Shown: positions 17,922-27,045 of the stretch, in pieces
Position numbering within the stretch: the stretch's first letter is position 1
Layout: every line of letters begins with the position of its first letter
Source of the DNA: Alteromonas sp. BL110
GTDB taxonomy: Bacteria > Pseudomonadota > Gammaproteobacteria > Enterobacterales > Alteromonadaceae
Length of the DNA stretch: 64,000 nucleotides
Direction of reading: 5' to 3'
NCBI RefSeq assembly: GCF_003443615.1
Contig: NZ_CP031967.1
Span: 62,001 to 126,000 of the forward strand
Made by a program: the position numbers and the translations under genes
The notes under the pieces: model-generated
The model's input: only the letters and a program-made list of their open reading frames with translations
The model's database searches: none
Told to the model about the DNA's origin: nothing

Positions 17922-17949
17922 AAATGCGCTAATTTAGCGCATTTTTTTG
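17922..17949 (+). terminator. Rho-independent terminator of the ureide operon
   Basis: AAATGCGCT (17922-17930), loop AATTT, AGCGCATTT (17936-17944), then more Ts. A strong intrinsic terminator separating the aminotransferase-amidohydrolase-cupin transcript from the NCS2 permease gene. Confidence 0.9.
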
Positions 17950-18053
17950 TTTAAGCACCAAATTGGGGCTTATCAATTCCTTCGCACTATCGCAAAACTC
18001 ATAAAGAACAAAAATTCCTATTAAAAACAGCACGATACACTTACCCCATTTAG

Positions 18054-18069
18054 CAGACCAGCTGGTCAA
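18054..18069 (+). promoter_or_regulatory. RutR-type operator before the NCS2 urate/xanthine permease
   Basis: CAGACCAGCTGGTCAA keeps the full GACCA-NN-TGGTC core and right-hand AA of the E. coli RutR consensus TTGACCANNTGGTCAA. It differs only in the first two bases. It lies 50 bases before the permease ATG, in a position to block RNA polymerase. The likely binder is the TetR/RutR-like protein encoded at 35416-36060. Confidence 0.7.
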
Positions 18070-18119
18070 TATCTTGCAACTTGCAATTGGTTAGCAACTG
18101 TTATTAAGAAATATTGACC

Positions 18120-19673
18120 ATGTCTTCAAATCACAGCGAATTACTTTACGATCTCCATGATAGCCCGGCATTTCTTCCCTCTCTTACCGCGGCGTTTCAG
18201 CACTTATTAGCCAGCTTTGTTGGCGTTATCACCCCAACACTCATCGTCACATCTACCCTAGGTCTTACCGAATATACACCTTACCTTATCAGCATGGCGC
18301 TGTTTGTTAGTGGCCTAGGTACTGCAATACAAACAAAGCGTATAGGACCGGTAGGTAGTGGATTGGTAGCCATCCAAGGAACTAGCTTTGCCTTCATCAG
18401 CGCGCTGATTTTGGCGGGAAACCAAGTGAAAGCAAATGGCGGTGCGCCAGAAGATATCTTAGCGCTTCTGTTTGGGCTCACCATGGCAGGAGCGCTGGTT
18501 GAGGTCGTATTTAGTCTATTTGTCGATAAACTTAAGCGGATTATTACCCCGTTAACTACCGGTATTGTGATTACAGCCATAGGGCTTAGCTTAATCAATG
18601 TGGGTATGACAGACCTTGCAGGCGGTTTTCACGCCGCAGACTTCGCGAGTACTGATAACTTAGCGGTTGGCCTTGGCGTGTTGCTTGTCATTGTATTTTT
18701 AAATGCATCTCACAATCATTGGCTTCGCTTAAGTGCTATTTTTATTGGCATGGCCATGGGTGCAACCTATGTCGGCTTTACAAAAGGACTCGATTTTAGC
18801 GGCCTTGCCTCGTTATCCGTTGTCGCAATTCCTACGCCGTTTGCCTTTGGCATCTCATTTGATATCAACTTATTTTTGCCAATTGCACTAATTTACTTAT
18901 TCAGCGCAATAGAAACAGCGGGCGACCTTACTGCCAACAGCCTTTTTTGTAAGCAGCCGGTTAGCGGTCCAATTTACTTAGCCAGAGTAAAGGGCGGTAT
19001 TTTAGGCGACGGCGTAAATTCACTGCTTGCGGGCATGTTTAATACTTTTCCGAACACAACCTTTGGTCAAAATAACGGAGTGATACAGTTAACCGGCATT
19101 GCTAGTCGCAAAGTGGGCTTTTTCGTTGCAGCGTTGTTTGTACTTATTGGCTGCTTTCCAATTGTTGGTGGTGTACTGCAGGCTATCCCTAAGCCTGTTT
19201 TAGGTGGCGCAACATTAGTGATGTTTGCCATGGTGGCAGTAGGCGGTCTTAAACTTCTTGCCAGCTATGCGTTGGATAGACGCAGCAGTTTGGTTACGGC
19301 GTGTGCCCTTGGAATGGCAATTGGGGTAATGATGGTGCCCGAAGCCTTAGCCCAACTGCCTAACTGGCTTGAAAATATTCTCCTTTCTCCGGTTACATCT
19401 GCAGGGCTTACGGCGGTTATCTTGGATTTAACCTTGCCTGGCAAAAAAAGCGTTGACGCTAAATTAGAAGCGTCGTCAAAAACCGCGAATCAATATTCAG
19501 AACCTAAAGCTGAAGAAACTTTGGATAGCGCGGTCAAACCCGCGTCTCCCGGGATAAAGATGAGCAACAAAGAAAATCGCAATAATCCAGTAACGTCTTC
19601 CCGCAAAGCGATATTAGGTATAAAGCAGCAGCAAGTACTTCGCCCTGCCCTTTATAGTGCAAAACTACGGTAG
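18120..19673 (+). CDS. NCS2-family urate/xanthine permease
   Basis: A 517-residue inner-membrane nucleobase symporter with about 14 helices. Family signatures are FSAIETAGDLTANS (the Glu corresponds to the substrate-binding Glu of XanQ) and NTFPNTTFGQNNGVIQLTG, the form seen in the xanthine/urate branch and not in uracil carriers. The last 80 residues are a charged soluble tail. The chosen ATG follows a possible TTG at 18114. It is controlled by the RutR-type site 50 bases upstream and followed by the TonB receptor gene, so it probably takes over substrate once in the periplasm. Xanthine and urate cannot be told apart by eye. Confidence 0.87.
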   Translation: MSSNHSELLYDLHDSPAFLPSLTAAFQHLLASFVGVITPTLIVTSTLGLTEYTPYLISMALFVSGLGTAIQTKRIGPVGSGLVAIQGTSFAFISALILAGNQVKANGGAPEDILALLFGLTMAGALVEVVFSLFVDKLKRIITPLTTGIVITAIGLSLINVGMTDLAGGFHAADFASTDNLAVGLGVLLVIVFLNASHNHWLRLSAIFIGMAMGATYVGFTKGLDFSGLASLSVVAIPTPFAFGISFDINLFLPIALIYLFSAIETAGDLTANSLFCKQPVSGPIYLARVKGGILGDGVNSLLAGMFNTFPNTTFGQNNGVIQLTGIASRKVGFFVAALFVLIGCFPIVGGVLQAIPKPVLGGATLVMFAMVAVGGLKLLASYALDRRSSLVTACALGMAIGVMMVPEALAQLPNWLENILLSPVTSAGLTAVILDLTLPGKKSVDAKLEASSKTANQYSEPKAEETLDSAVKPASPGIKMSNKENRNNPVTSSRKAILGIKQQQVLRPALYSAKLR

Positions 19674-19794
19674 AAATCACCGCGAAGGTGCAAAAATAAG
19701 AAAAACCTTATTAGTTAACACAATTATAACAATATAAGAACAATATTATGTTTTTAAATCCATATAATTCAGCAACTTAAGGGCAGACTAAAAG

Positions 19795-19810
19795 TTGACC
19801 AACTGGTTAA
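19795..19810 (+). promoter_or_regulatory. RutR-type operator before the TonB receptor gene
   Basis: TTGACCAACTGGTTAA matches TTGACCANNTGGTCAA in 13 of 14 defined positions. It is 107 bases before the receptor ATG and belongs to the same motif set as the sites at 18054, 31016 and 36395. Confidence 0.75.
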
Positions 19811-19917
19811 GAAGTTGGCACTCATTCTGCTAAACCTCTTGCATACAGCAAGACGCAATAGAAATAGTGCGTCGATAAAGCCCTAAAAAAAGGGCAACTA
19901 AAAATAACGAGGAAACC

Positions 19918-22335
19918 ATGAAAAACACTACATTCGCATTATCTCCTCTAGCAAAAGCCTTAGCGATGACAACGGCGGTAGCATTGTCATCTCAAGCATT
20001 TGCACAAGAAGAGACAGAGGTTAAAGAAAAAGATGTCGAAAAGATCCAGGTAACTGGGTCGCTAGGCAGCTTACCCGGCCAAGACGTTGAGTCAGTATTT
20101 GGCTTTGGTAAGTCTATTCTTGAAACGCCCCGTTCTGCGTCCACTATTTCTCAAGAACAAATGGAGCGTTTTAACGTTTCTGATATTGATGAATTAGTAG
20201 CATTCGCACCAGGTACGTTCACCCAGTCTTTCTTTGGTGTTGCAGGCTCACTTGACGTACGTGGTACACCGGGCGAAACATATTTTCGTGGCGTTAAGCG
20301 TCTAGATAACCCTGGTAACTACCCTACCCCAATTGGTGCTTCTAGCCGTATTGATATTGTACGTGGTCCTGCATCGCCTATTTATGGCCCATCTAAAATT
20401 GGTGGTTACCTGAACTTTAATCCTAAATCTGCCCGTGCTTCTGGCGGTCAGTATCTAGATGCCCCTACTGGTGCATTGTCATATACCACAGGTTCTTGGG
20501 ATAAAAGCATTTTAACCGCTGAGGTTGGCGGGCCGACTAGTGTAGCAGGTAAGGATATGGGCTACTACATTTACGGCGAACTCGAAAATTCAGACAGCTA
20601 TTACGACAATACGCAAACCGACCAAACGGTTTTACAAGCATCATTTAATATTGATCTTACCGACAATCTTCGCTTCGAATTTGGTGGTATGTACCACGAT
20701 TATGACGGTAACCAAGTTGCTGGCTGGAACCGACTAACGCAAGAGTTGGTGGATGACGGTACCTACATCACAGGTACAGCACAGCCGCTAGATACAGATG
20801 GCGATGGCCAGATTAGCCACGAAGAATACGGTGCGGTAAACATTGGTGGTGAAAGCGGCTTTTACGTACCCGCGTCTAGCTTTACAGATGATGAAGCAAC
20901 TGCTTTGATGCAGTTAGAAAACGTAGGCACAACAACCCTTAGCGGAAACCAAGTATTGGTCGCGCCTGATGATCAGCTTGGCAACGAAGCTATTACGCTT
21001 TACTTTGACACGATTTACTACACGGATAACTGGGAAATTCGCAACCAACTTTTCTATGATGCCTACGACAACATCAACGAAAATGCCTACGGTTTCTCAC
21101 AATTCCACGATAGCTGGGTTGTTGAAGACAAGCTAATTTTCGCTACAGAGTACGAAAACGACGGACTACTAGCACAATTTCAGTTCTCGCCTTCCGTACG
21201 TTATACCGATTTCAAACACGGTGATGATTTCACTTACGAGTATTTCAATCGCCGCGACCTGACCATGCCATCTTCTGCGCTAGACAAGCGTCTATTGTCT
21301 ACCCGTTCAGGTAAAAATTACGATAACTATGATGTAGGTAACTACCTAGACCTAGGTATTGCGGCAATGACCGATTTAACCTGGGACTGGGGCTTAAACC
21401 TAGTATTAGGTTTACGTTACGATACTATCGATATTGAAAGTACTTCACGTACCGACCTTCTGTTAGGTGCAACAGGTGACGAAACACCAGAATACGCTGA
21501 AGAAACGGTAGACGGATGGTCTTGGAACGCCAGCCTTTCTTACGAATTCGAATTCGGCCTAATCCCTTATGTAACCGCAGCAGAACAGGCCACGCTTGTA
21601 GCAGGTCAAGGCGCAGAAATTGGCGTAGGACAACTGGGCGACGGCAGTGCATTCGATACATCTGAACTTCTTGAGTTTGGTATCAAGGGCTCCCTGTTAG
21701 AAGATACATTATATTTTGCACTTTCATCGTTTGAGCAAGAGCGCACTGATTTTAACGCCCAAAACACGACAACAAACAACACCACCAACAATAAAGGTAC
21801 TGAATTTGAACTTCGGTGGGTAGTAAACGACAACTTGGTTGTATCTGCAGGTTACACCAACATTAAGGTAATAAACCTTACCGCGCTTGAAGATGGTAGC
21901 CAATTTGGGTTCTTGGGTGCGGAAGACTTGGTTAACCTTGAGGATCCTTCATTGATCTTTGGCGGTAACGTTACTGGTCTTAACCTTATCGGAGAAGGCT
22001 TTAACAATACAGATGGTCGTAAAGCAGGTATCCCGGAAAACATCTATACGCTAACCGCGACATACGATTTCCAAAATGGTTATGCCGCTAACGTAAGCGT
22101 TGTAGATGTTGAAGAAGTAGCATCAGGTTTCTCCGCAGCTGTAACGCTACCGGCTTACACACTAGTAAATGCTGGCTTATCTTATCAGGCAGAAGACTGG
22201 TCATTTAACTTAACCGTTAAAAACCTGACTGATGAACGTTATTTCCGTTCTAACTTCCCTGACCTATTCGGTAGCCAAATCGTTCTACCTGAACTACCGC
22301 GTCACTGGAATGCTAAATTTACTTATTCATTCTAA
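19918..22335 (+). CDS. TonB-dependent outer-membrane receptor (purine island)
   Basis: An 805-residue receptor. A signal peptide ends at about AFA-QEE (residue 29). The plug domain follows (VTGSLGS..., SASTISQEQMERF, then IDIVRGPASPIYGPSKIGGYLNFNPK), then a beta-barrel ending in aromatic KFTYSF. It would import a large or scarce substrate across the outer membrane using TonB energy. Being between the purine permease and the NUP gene, and behind a RutR-type site, it probably takes up purines, nucleosides or a purine polymer, not iron. Residues 292-303 form a perfect EF-hand calcium loop (DTDGDGQISHEE), which is unusual for this family. GAGG precedes the ATG. Confidence 0.88.
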   Translation: MKNTTFALSPLAKALAMTTAVALSSQAFAQEETEVKEKDVEKIQVTGSLGSLPGQDVESVFGFGKSILETPRSASTISQEQMERFNVSDIDELVAFAPGTFTQSFFGVAGSLDVRGTPGETYFRGVKRLDNPGNYPTPIGASSRIDIVRGPASPIYGPSKIGGYLNFNPKSARASGGQYLDAPTGALSYTTGSWDKSILTAEVGGPTSVAGKDMGYYIYGELENSDSYYDNTQTDQTVLQASFNIDLTDNLRFEFGGMYHDYDGNQVAGWNRLTQELVDDGTYITGTAQPLDTDGDGQISHEEYGAVNIGGESGFYVPASSFTDDEATALMQLENVGTTTLSGNQVLVAPDDQLGNEAITLYFDTIYYTDNWEIRNQLFYDAYDNINENAYGFSQFHDSWVVEDKLIFATEYENDGLLAQFQFSPSVRYTDFKHGDDFTYEYFNRRDLTMPSSALDKRLLSTRSGKNYDNYDVGNYLDLGIAAMTDLTWDWGLNLVLGLRYDTIDIESTSRTDLLLGATGDETPEYAEETVDGWSWNASLSYEFEFGLIPYVTAAEQATLVAGQGAEIGVGQLGDGSAFDTSELLEFGIKGSLLEDTLYFALSSFEQERTDFNAQNTTTNNTTNNKGTEFELRWVVNDNLVVSAGYTNIKVINLTALEDGSQFGFLGAEDLVNLEDPSLIFGGNVTGLNLIGEGFNNTDGRKAGIPENIYTLTATYDFQNGYAANVSVVDVEEVASGFSAAVTLPAYTLVNAGLSYQAEDWSFNLTVKNLTDERYFRSNFPDLFGSQIVLPELPRHWNAKFTYSF

Positions 22336-22353
22336 TTACGCTTAGTTGTGGTG

Positions 22354-22388
22354 TTGTCGCACTTCTATTCAAGGTAGGAGTGCGACAA
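22354..22388 (+). other. Hairpin between TonB receptor and NUP genes
   Basis: TTGTCGCACT (22354-22363) and AGTGCGACAA (22379-22388) are perfect 10-base arms with a 15-base loop. No run of Ts follows. With the terminator at 22414-22450 it may set the ratio of receptor to NUP message. Confidence 0.6.
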
Positions 22389-22413
22389 TTTAACTCACTG
22401 CATCACATTCACT

Positions 22414-22450
22414 AAAGAGCTCAGTTTTCTATAACCTGAGCTCTTTTTTT
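22414..22450 (+). terminator. Intrinsic terminator directly before the NUP gene
   Basis: AAAGAGCTCAG (22414-22424) pairs with CTGAGCTCTTT (22436-22446), 11 perfect bases, followed by Ts. It ends only 12 bases before the NUP start codon, and the NUP ribosome binding site (AGGAG) follows directly, so it behaves as an attenuator between the two genes unless NUP has no other promoter. Confidence 0.85.
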
Positions 22451-22461
22451 AGGAGTATTTT

Positions 22462-23628
22462 ATGTCTTTGCCCCATCTCATCCAAGATTATAAACAACGA
22501 GCACGAGCACGCCTTGCTAAACTCAGCCACTACTTTGCTTTTAATAAACCATTGATAATGGCTACGTTAGTCGGTGTTGTATTGAGTACTTTATTTACCG
22601 ATGCTCACGCTAGTGACATACCTCAACCAATGGAAGTTAAAGTGGTAGTAGTGAGTATGTTTGAAATTGGTGATGATGAAGGTGACGCCCCAGGTGAATT
22701 CCAATTATGGAAAGCTCGCCAAAAACTCACAATGAAATACCCCCAGCCACATGGCTTTCACGATATTTACGCAAACCCAGAAACCGGCGTTATTGGCATT
22801 GTGACAGGTATGGGCATTGCGCGTGCGTCGGCAGCAATAATGGCACTAGGGCTTGACCCTCGCTTCGACTTGTCAAAAGCCTACTGGCTAGTAGCCGGTA
22901 TTGCAGGCGTCGATCCTGCCGATAATACTATTGGCAGCGCTATTTGGACCGATTACGTGGTAGATGGTGATCTAGCACATCAAATTGATGCAAGAGAAAT
23001 CCCTTCAACGTGGAGCACGGGTTACTTTCCCCTTTTCACCCACGCACCTTATGACAACGCCGAATTAGTGGATGTGAATAATAGCCCGAACGGCGAGGTT
23101 TACGCACTTAACCTTCCTTTGGCGAAATGGGCCTATTCACTGACCAAAGACACCAAACTTTTAAATAACGATGCAATGGATGCGCTAAGGGCAAAATACA
23201 CCCACTCACCCAATGCAAGGATGCTTCCTAATGTGTCTATGGGTGCCCATTTATCTGCCTCTACTTTCTGGCATGGTGAGAAACTAAACACATGGGCAAA
23301 TGAGTGGGTAGCATATTGGACCAAAGACAAAGGCAACTTCGTGACATCGGGCATGGAAGACTCGGCTACGCTTCAAAGTTTGACCTATTTAGATAACGCT
23401 GGCTTGGTAGATAAAAACCGCGTAATGATTTTAAGAACCGCGAGCAATTTTACTATGCAGCCACCATCGTTAAGTGCATCAGACAATTTGAAACTTGAAA
23501 GCTCGGGGGAAGGTTATGCTGCAATGAATGCCGCTATTGAAGCCGCATACAACGTGGGCTCTCGTGTTGTAAATTATATCACTGGAAACTGGGAATCAGT
23601 GAAAGAGAACATCCCTGGCGCTAACTAA
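22462..23628 (+). CDS. Periplasmic purine nucleoside permease (NUP) family protein
   Basis: A 388-residue protein of the NUP family (named for the Candida purine nucleoside permease), recognised by VVVSMFEIGDDEGDAPGEFQLW, GMGIARASAAIMALGLDPRFD, AYWLVAGIAGVDP and the end MNAAIEAAYNVGSRVVNYI. After a long N-terminus comes a signal or anchor segment (about 32-51, ending THDAHA-like ahead of SDIP), so the protein is periplasmic. The family has the nucleoside-phosphorylase fold and no membrane bundle, so it more likely binds or cleaves nucleosides than transports them. It stands after the TonB receptor. Confidence 0.82.
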   Translation: MSLPHLIQDYKQRARARLAKLSHYFAFNKPLIMATLVGVVLSTLFTDAHASDIPQPMEVKVVVVSMFEIGDDEGDAPGEFQLWKARQKLTMKYPQPHGFHDIYANPETGVIGIVTGMGIARASAAIMALGLDPRFDLSKAYWLVAGIAGVDPADNTIGSAIWTDYVVDGDLAHQIDAREIPSTWSTGYFPLFTHAPYDNAELVDVNNSPNGEVYALNLPLAKWAYSLTKDTKLLNNDAMDALRAKYTHSPNARMLPNVSMGAHLSASTFWHGEKLNTWANEWVAYWTKDKGNFVTSGMEDSATLQSLTYLDNAGLVDKNRVMILRTASNFTMQPPSLSASDNLKLESSGEGYAAMNAAIEAAYNVGSRVVNYITGNWESVKENIPGAN

Positions 23629-23734
23629 TCGCTTAACCTTTATTTAGCCTTAGCGCCAAGTCTGCTTATTTGTCCATAAAGCTCACATTTGTGCTGGCGT
23701 TCGTATTCCAGAATATAGCTATCCCAGAATAAAC

Positions 23735-23768
23735 AGGGCGCTGTGCTTTCGAGCCATTACAGCGCCCT
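23735..23768 (-). terminator. Terminator of the hybrid histidine kinase gene
   Basis: Perfect 10-base arms (23735-23744 and 23759-23768, AGGGCGCTGT and its complement) with a 14-base loop. The TAG stop of the kinase lies inside the stem. On the minus strand GTTTATTC follows, a moderate T-run. It may also stop read-through from the NUP gene on the plus strand. Confidence 0.6.
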
Positions 23769-25770
23769 AAGCCGCTACTGATTTTGCATCTAGCGCTAAC
23801 TTAAGCTGTAAAGTTACATCATTTTGCACTACGGGCTTAGCTAGAAAATCCTGCATACCCGCTTCACTGCAGCTAGTTTTATCTTCGGCTGTCGTGTTGG
23901 CGGTCACCGCAATAATCCGGCCGTGCTTAGACATTAGGTTTTCTTGTAGTATTATTTTCGTTGCACTTACGCCATCTAATACCGGCATAGCACAGTCCAT
24001 AAAGATAATATCGTACTTCTTGGCTCTCGCCATTTGTACCGCTACTTCTCCGTTTTCTGCTTCATCCGGTAGGTAATTAAACTTCTCTAGCATAGAGCCT
24101 AAAACCAAGCGGTTTATGTCGTTATCGTCAACTACTAATATATTTAAAGGTACACTTAAAAGCTCAGAGGACAGCTCCACCTCGCCATTGGCTGTTTCAT
24201 CTAATGACGCCATCTCTATGGGTATAGCCACGTCGAAACATGTCCCCTTACCCACGTTTGAGCGTACTTCAAGCTCGCCGCCCATCTTATCAACGAGTTG
24301 GTTTACGATAGAAAGGCCAAGACCATTGCCGTTTAGCTCTTCTGATGCGCTAGCGGTATCATTCTGAAACGGTCTAAAAATCCGTGACAGTATGTCGTCA
24401 CTCATGCCAACACCGGTGTCTTCGACTGAAGCAAGTAGAATAGGAACGTCGCTTTGATGTTTAAGCGTTACCTGAACTGAAATGTAGCCTTTCGCGGTAA
24501 ATTTTACGGCATTCGACAATAAGTTGGTTATTACCTGACTTATTCTTGCAGCATCACCGTGCACATAAGTTTTTTCGTCAAAAGAGAGTACAGCGTAAAG
24601 TCGCACCCCTTTCTCAGCACATTTAGTTTTGAATACATCTACAATGTCTTCGCACAAAGAACGAACGCAAAAATCGCTGTGCTTCAGGCTAAACTCCCCA
24701 TTGATAATTGATGTATAATCAAGCACGTCATTGATAAGCGATAACAAACGATCTGCACTGTGCAATGCAATGTCAGCCTTTCTTATCCTCACATTGTCTT
24801 TCGTTTCAAACTTTATCGCCTGAAGCATGCCGGTGATGCCATTTAAGGGGGTTTTCAGCTCGTGGCTAATTCTTGAAAGCAACATCCCGCGCTCTTTGGA
24901 TGCGGCTTCCGCCTCTTTGCGTCGTGCATCCAACTCTAACCTAAGCTGAACCGATTTATTCACATTTTGACAGGTTCCAAACAAACGAATGCACTTTCCA
25001 TGCTTCATTTCTGCCATACCGTGGGTTTCTATCCACACCGAATTACCTTTTGCGGTAACAAGTTCAAGCGTTGCACTCCATGGCTCACCAGTCTCTGTGG
25101 TGTGAGAAACAATACGGCTTATTTCATCTCTATCAAACCCTTCTTTGTAGAAGTTGATTGCCGTGTCTAATGAGGGCGTATAGCTGTCGTCCACTTCGTG
25201 AATTAGACGAGTTTGGGATGACCAAGTTAATTCATTGGTAATAAGATCGACTTCCCACGTACCTACATTCGCAACATTTTGCAGTTTTTCGTACAGCGTG
25301 TTTTGAGTTGATTCAGCTTTTTCAATGTGAAACTTATCCAAAGTGACGGACAACCAATCATCGAGTAACGCCACTTTATCCAAGTTATTTGGCTGGTCGG
25401 GGCATGCATTGATGAACACTAAACATACGTATCCGCCATCAAGCTTATGGACTTGCCCTCTAATGTATTTTTCCGCGCTGAAATAGGTCGTAAACCACTG
25501 CTTAAATGCTAAGGAACACTTAGCACTGCTTGCGGGAAAACAATTGTCCACTGGCGTGCAGTTTGCGAATGAGGGAATAGATTTAAAGCTGGGGGGATAA
25601 GCGGATGAAGCTTTGACAAGAATGTTGACGGTGTCCTCTTCTAGGTGCACAAGCAGCGCTTGAAATATACCAAGTGAGTCACAACCACGCTGTAATAACT
25701 GAGTGAGCGATGCTTTTAGCTGCTCTTCCAGCTTCACATTCAAACTCGATTGCTCGTCGAAATAAATCAT
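23767..25770 (-). CDS. Hybrid sensor histidine kinase (PAS-HisKA-HATPase-REC)
   Basis: A 667-residue kinase without clear membrane helices. A variable N-terminal sensor region (1-150) leads to a PAS domain (about 165-275), then HisKA with phospho-acceptor His303 in SRISHELKTPLNG. The ATPase N, G1 and G2 boxes are NLLSNAVKF, DTGVGM and GNGLGLSI. A receiver domain with ILVVDDNDINR and MDCAMPVLDG ends the protein. A hybrid kinase needs an Hpt partner, and a free-standing Hpt gene lies 3.5 kb away at 29338. It ends with a terminator overlapping its stop codon. The signal is unknown. Confidence 0.9.
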   Translation of the reverse strand: MIYFDEQSSLNVKLEEQLKASLTQLLQRGCDSLGIFQALLVHLEEDTVNILVKASSAYPPSFKSIPSFANCTPVDNCFPASSAKCSLAFKQWFTTYFSAEKYIRGQVHKLDGGYVCLVFINACPDQPNNLDKVALLDDWLSVTLDKFHIEKAESTQNTLYEKLQNVANVGTWEVDLITNELTWSSQTRLIHEVDDSYTPSLDTAINFYKEGFDRDEISRIVSHTTETGEPWSATLELVTAKGNSVWIETHGMAEMKHGKCIRLFGTCQNVNKSVQLRLELDARRKEAEAASKERGMLLSRISHELKTPLNGITGMLQAIKFETKDNVRIRKADIALHSADRLLSLINDVLDYTSIINGEFSLKHSDFCVRSLCEDIVDVFKTKCAEKGVRLYAVLSFDEKTYVHGDAARISQVITNLLSNAVKFTAKGYISVQVTLKHQSDVPILLASVEDTGVGMSDDILSRIFRPFQNDTASASEELNGNGLGLSIVNQLVDKMGGELEVRSNVGKGTCFDVAIPIEMASLDETANGEVELSSELLSVPLNILVVDDNDINRLVLGSMLEKFNYLPDEAENGEVAVQMARAKKYDIIFMDCAMPVLDGVSATKIILQENLMSKHGRIIAVTANTTAEDKTSCSEAGMQDFLAKPVVQNDVTLQLKLALDAKSVAA

Positions 25771-25921
25771 TGCTCTTTACCTAAGCTTCAAACGTGTACC
25801 AGAGGGGTACTATCCGCTATCATCACAAATTTCGAGAATAGTACGTCGTTACTTTGATGATAGCGTGGTAACAACACTTTCGACATTAAACAATAGGATA
25901 GTTTACGGCCTTGACCTGTGT

Positions 25922-26842
25922 TTAACCTTTGGCTTGATTTCGGCCTAATTCTTTAGCTTCAAATAACGACACATCTGCATCTTCAATTAGGGCAGCAAGG
26001 TTGTCTTCAACCACCTCCGATGCTTTCCAAACCGCAAAACCTGCGCTGATAGAAACGCGGTTTTCAATGCCTTTACCGTGGGGAATTCTCGCTTGTGCTA
26101 CCGCATCTACTAGCTGGTTTGCCACAAGCTTAGTGCCATGACGATCGTTGTAAGGGAGAATAACTAAAAACTCTTCGCCGCCGAAACGTATCACTGCATC
26201 TTTAGGCCTTTTGACCGTATCAGATACTATCGTTGCCACTTTTTGAAGGCACAAGTCACCTTCAAGGTGACCATAAGTATCATTAAAGAGTTTGAAATAA
26301 TCGATATCGAGCATGATTGCACCCACAGAGCCTTTATCTCTGGCCACCTGCTTTATCAATAAAGGAATCTCCTTAGTTAGGTACATTCTATTGTAAAGTC
26401 CAGTAAGCTGGTCGTGAAACGTCATCATTTCAAGAAACTCGGTGCGCAGCTTATTTTGAAGGTGAGTTTTAACTCGATGAGTTAGCGTTGACGCATTTAC
26501 TGGCTTCATCACAAAATCAGATGCACCTACTTCCCAACATGCGTTTTCACTCTCGATATCCATAGTCGAAGTGACAAATATTACGGGTATATCTTTGGTT
26601 TCGGGAGAAGCTTTTAATGTTGCACACACTTCTAGACCACTGATATCAGGCATATTCATATCGAGCAAAACCAAATCGGGTAGGCTTTCGGCACAAGAGG
26701 AAATGGCATCGTTTCCAGATTCTACGGTTGCGCAATGAAATTCAGATTCAAGTATCGACTGCAATAGCATTCGGCTCATTGGCTCGTCGTCGACAATAAG
26801 CACATTGCACTGTGAGTAGGGTTTAATTTCTTTTCTGTCCAT
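25922..26842 (-). CDS. REC-GGDEF response regulator diguanylate cyclase
   Basis: A 306-residue cytoplasmic protein. The receiver domain has phospho-Asp61 (LLDMNMPDISG) and the GGDEF domain an intact GGEEF at 221-225. An RxxD inhibitory site (RPKD, 212-215) lies exactly five residues before it, so the enzyme should make c-di-GMP and be limited by its product. The frame extends to a TTG at 26854, but ATG 26842 is preferred. It sits between the hybrid kinase and the REC-PAS-GGDEF-EAL protein on the same strand, making it a likely phosphorelay output, like PleD and WspR-type regulators. Confidence 0.92.
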   Translation of the reverse strand: MDRKEIKPYSQCNVLIVDDEPMSRMLLQSILESEFHCATVESGNDAISSCAESLPDLVLLDMNMPDISGLEVCATLKASPETKDIPVIFVTSTMDIESENACWEVGASDFVMKPVNASTLTHRVKTHLQNKLRTEFLEMMTFHDQLTGLYNRMYLTKEIPLLIKQVARDKGSVGAIMLDIDYFKLFNDTYGHLEGDLCLQKVATIVSDTVKRPKDAVIRFGGEEFLVILPYNDRHGTKLVANQLVDAVAQARIPHGKGIENRVSISAGFAVWKASEVVEDNLAALIEDADVSLFEAKELGRNQAKG

Positions 26843-27045
26843 TGTTTTTTCCAATGCGAGCCGCTAGCAATACAAGCGCTCTAGCATTGTAATATAGAGC
26901 TTTTTTAATAGTTATAGCATTGCTTCACAGTCTAACATTTAAAAAAAAGATGTATATTGAAAAGGTTAATATTAGACAAGCTATAGGTATTAGGAAAAAC
27001 ACCTAACGAATGAAGGGTTTATTAAGTTGAGATAGCCGCCTTCAA

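Noticed and set aside
18114..18125. TTGACCATGTCT at the permease start as a fifth RutR-type site
   Set aside because: Only the left arm matches; it is a half-site and overlaps the start codon by chance.
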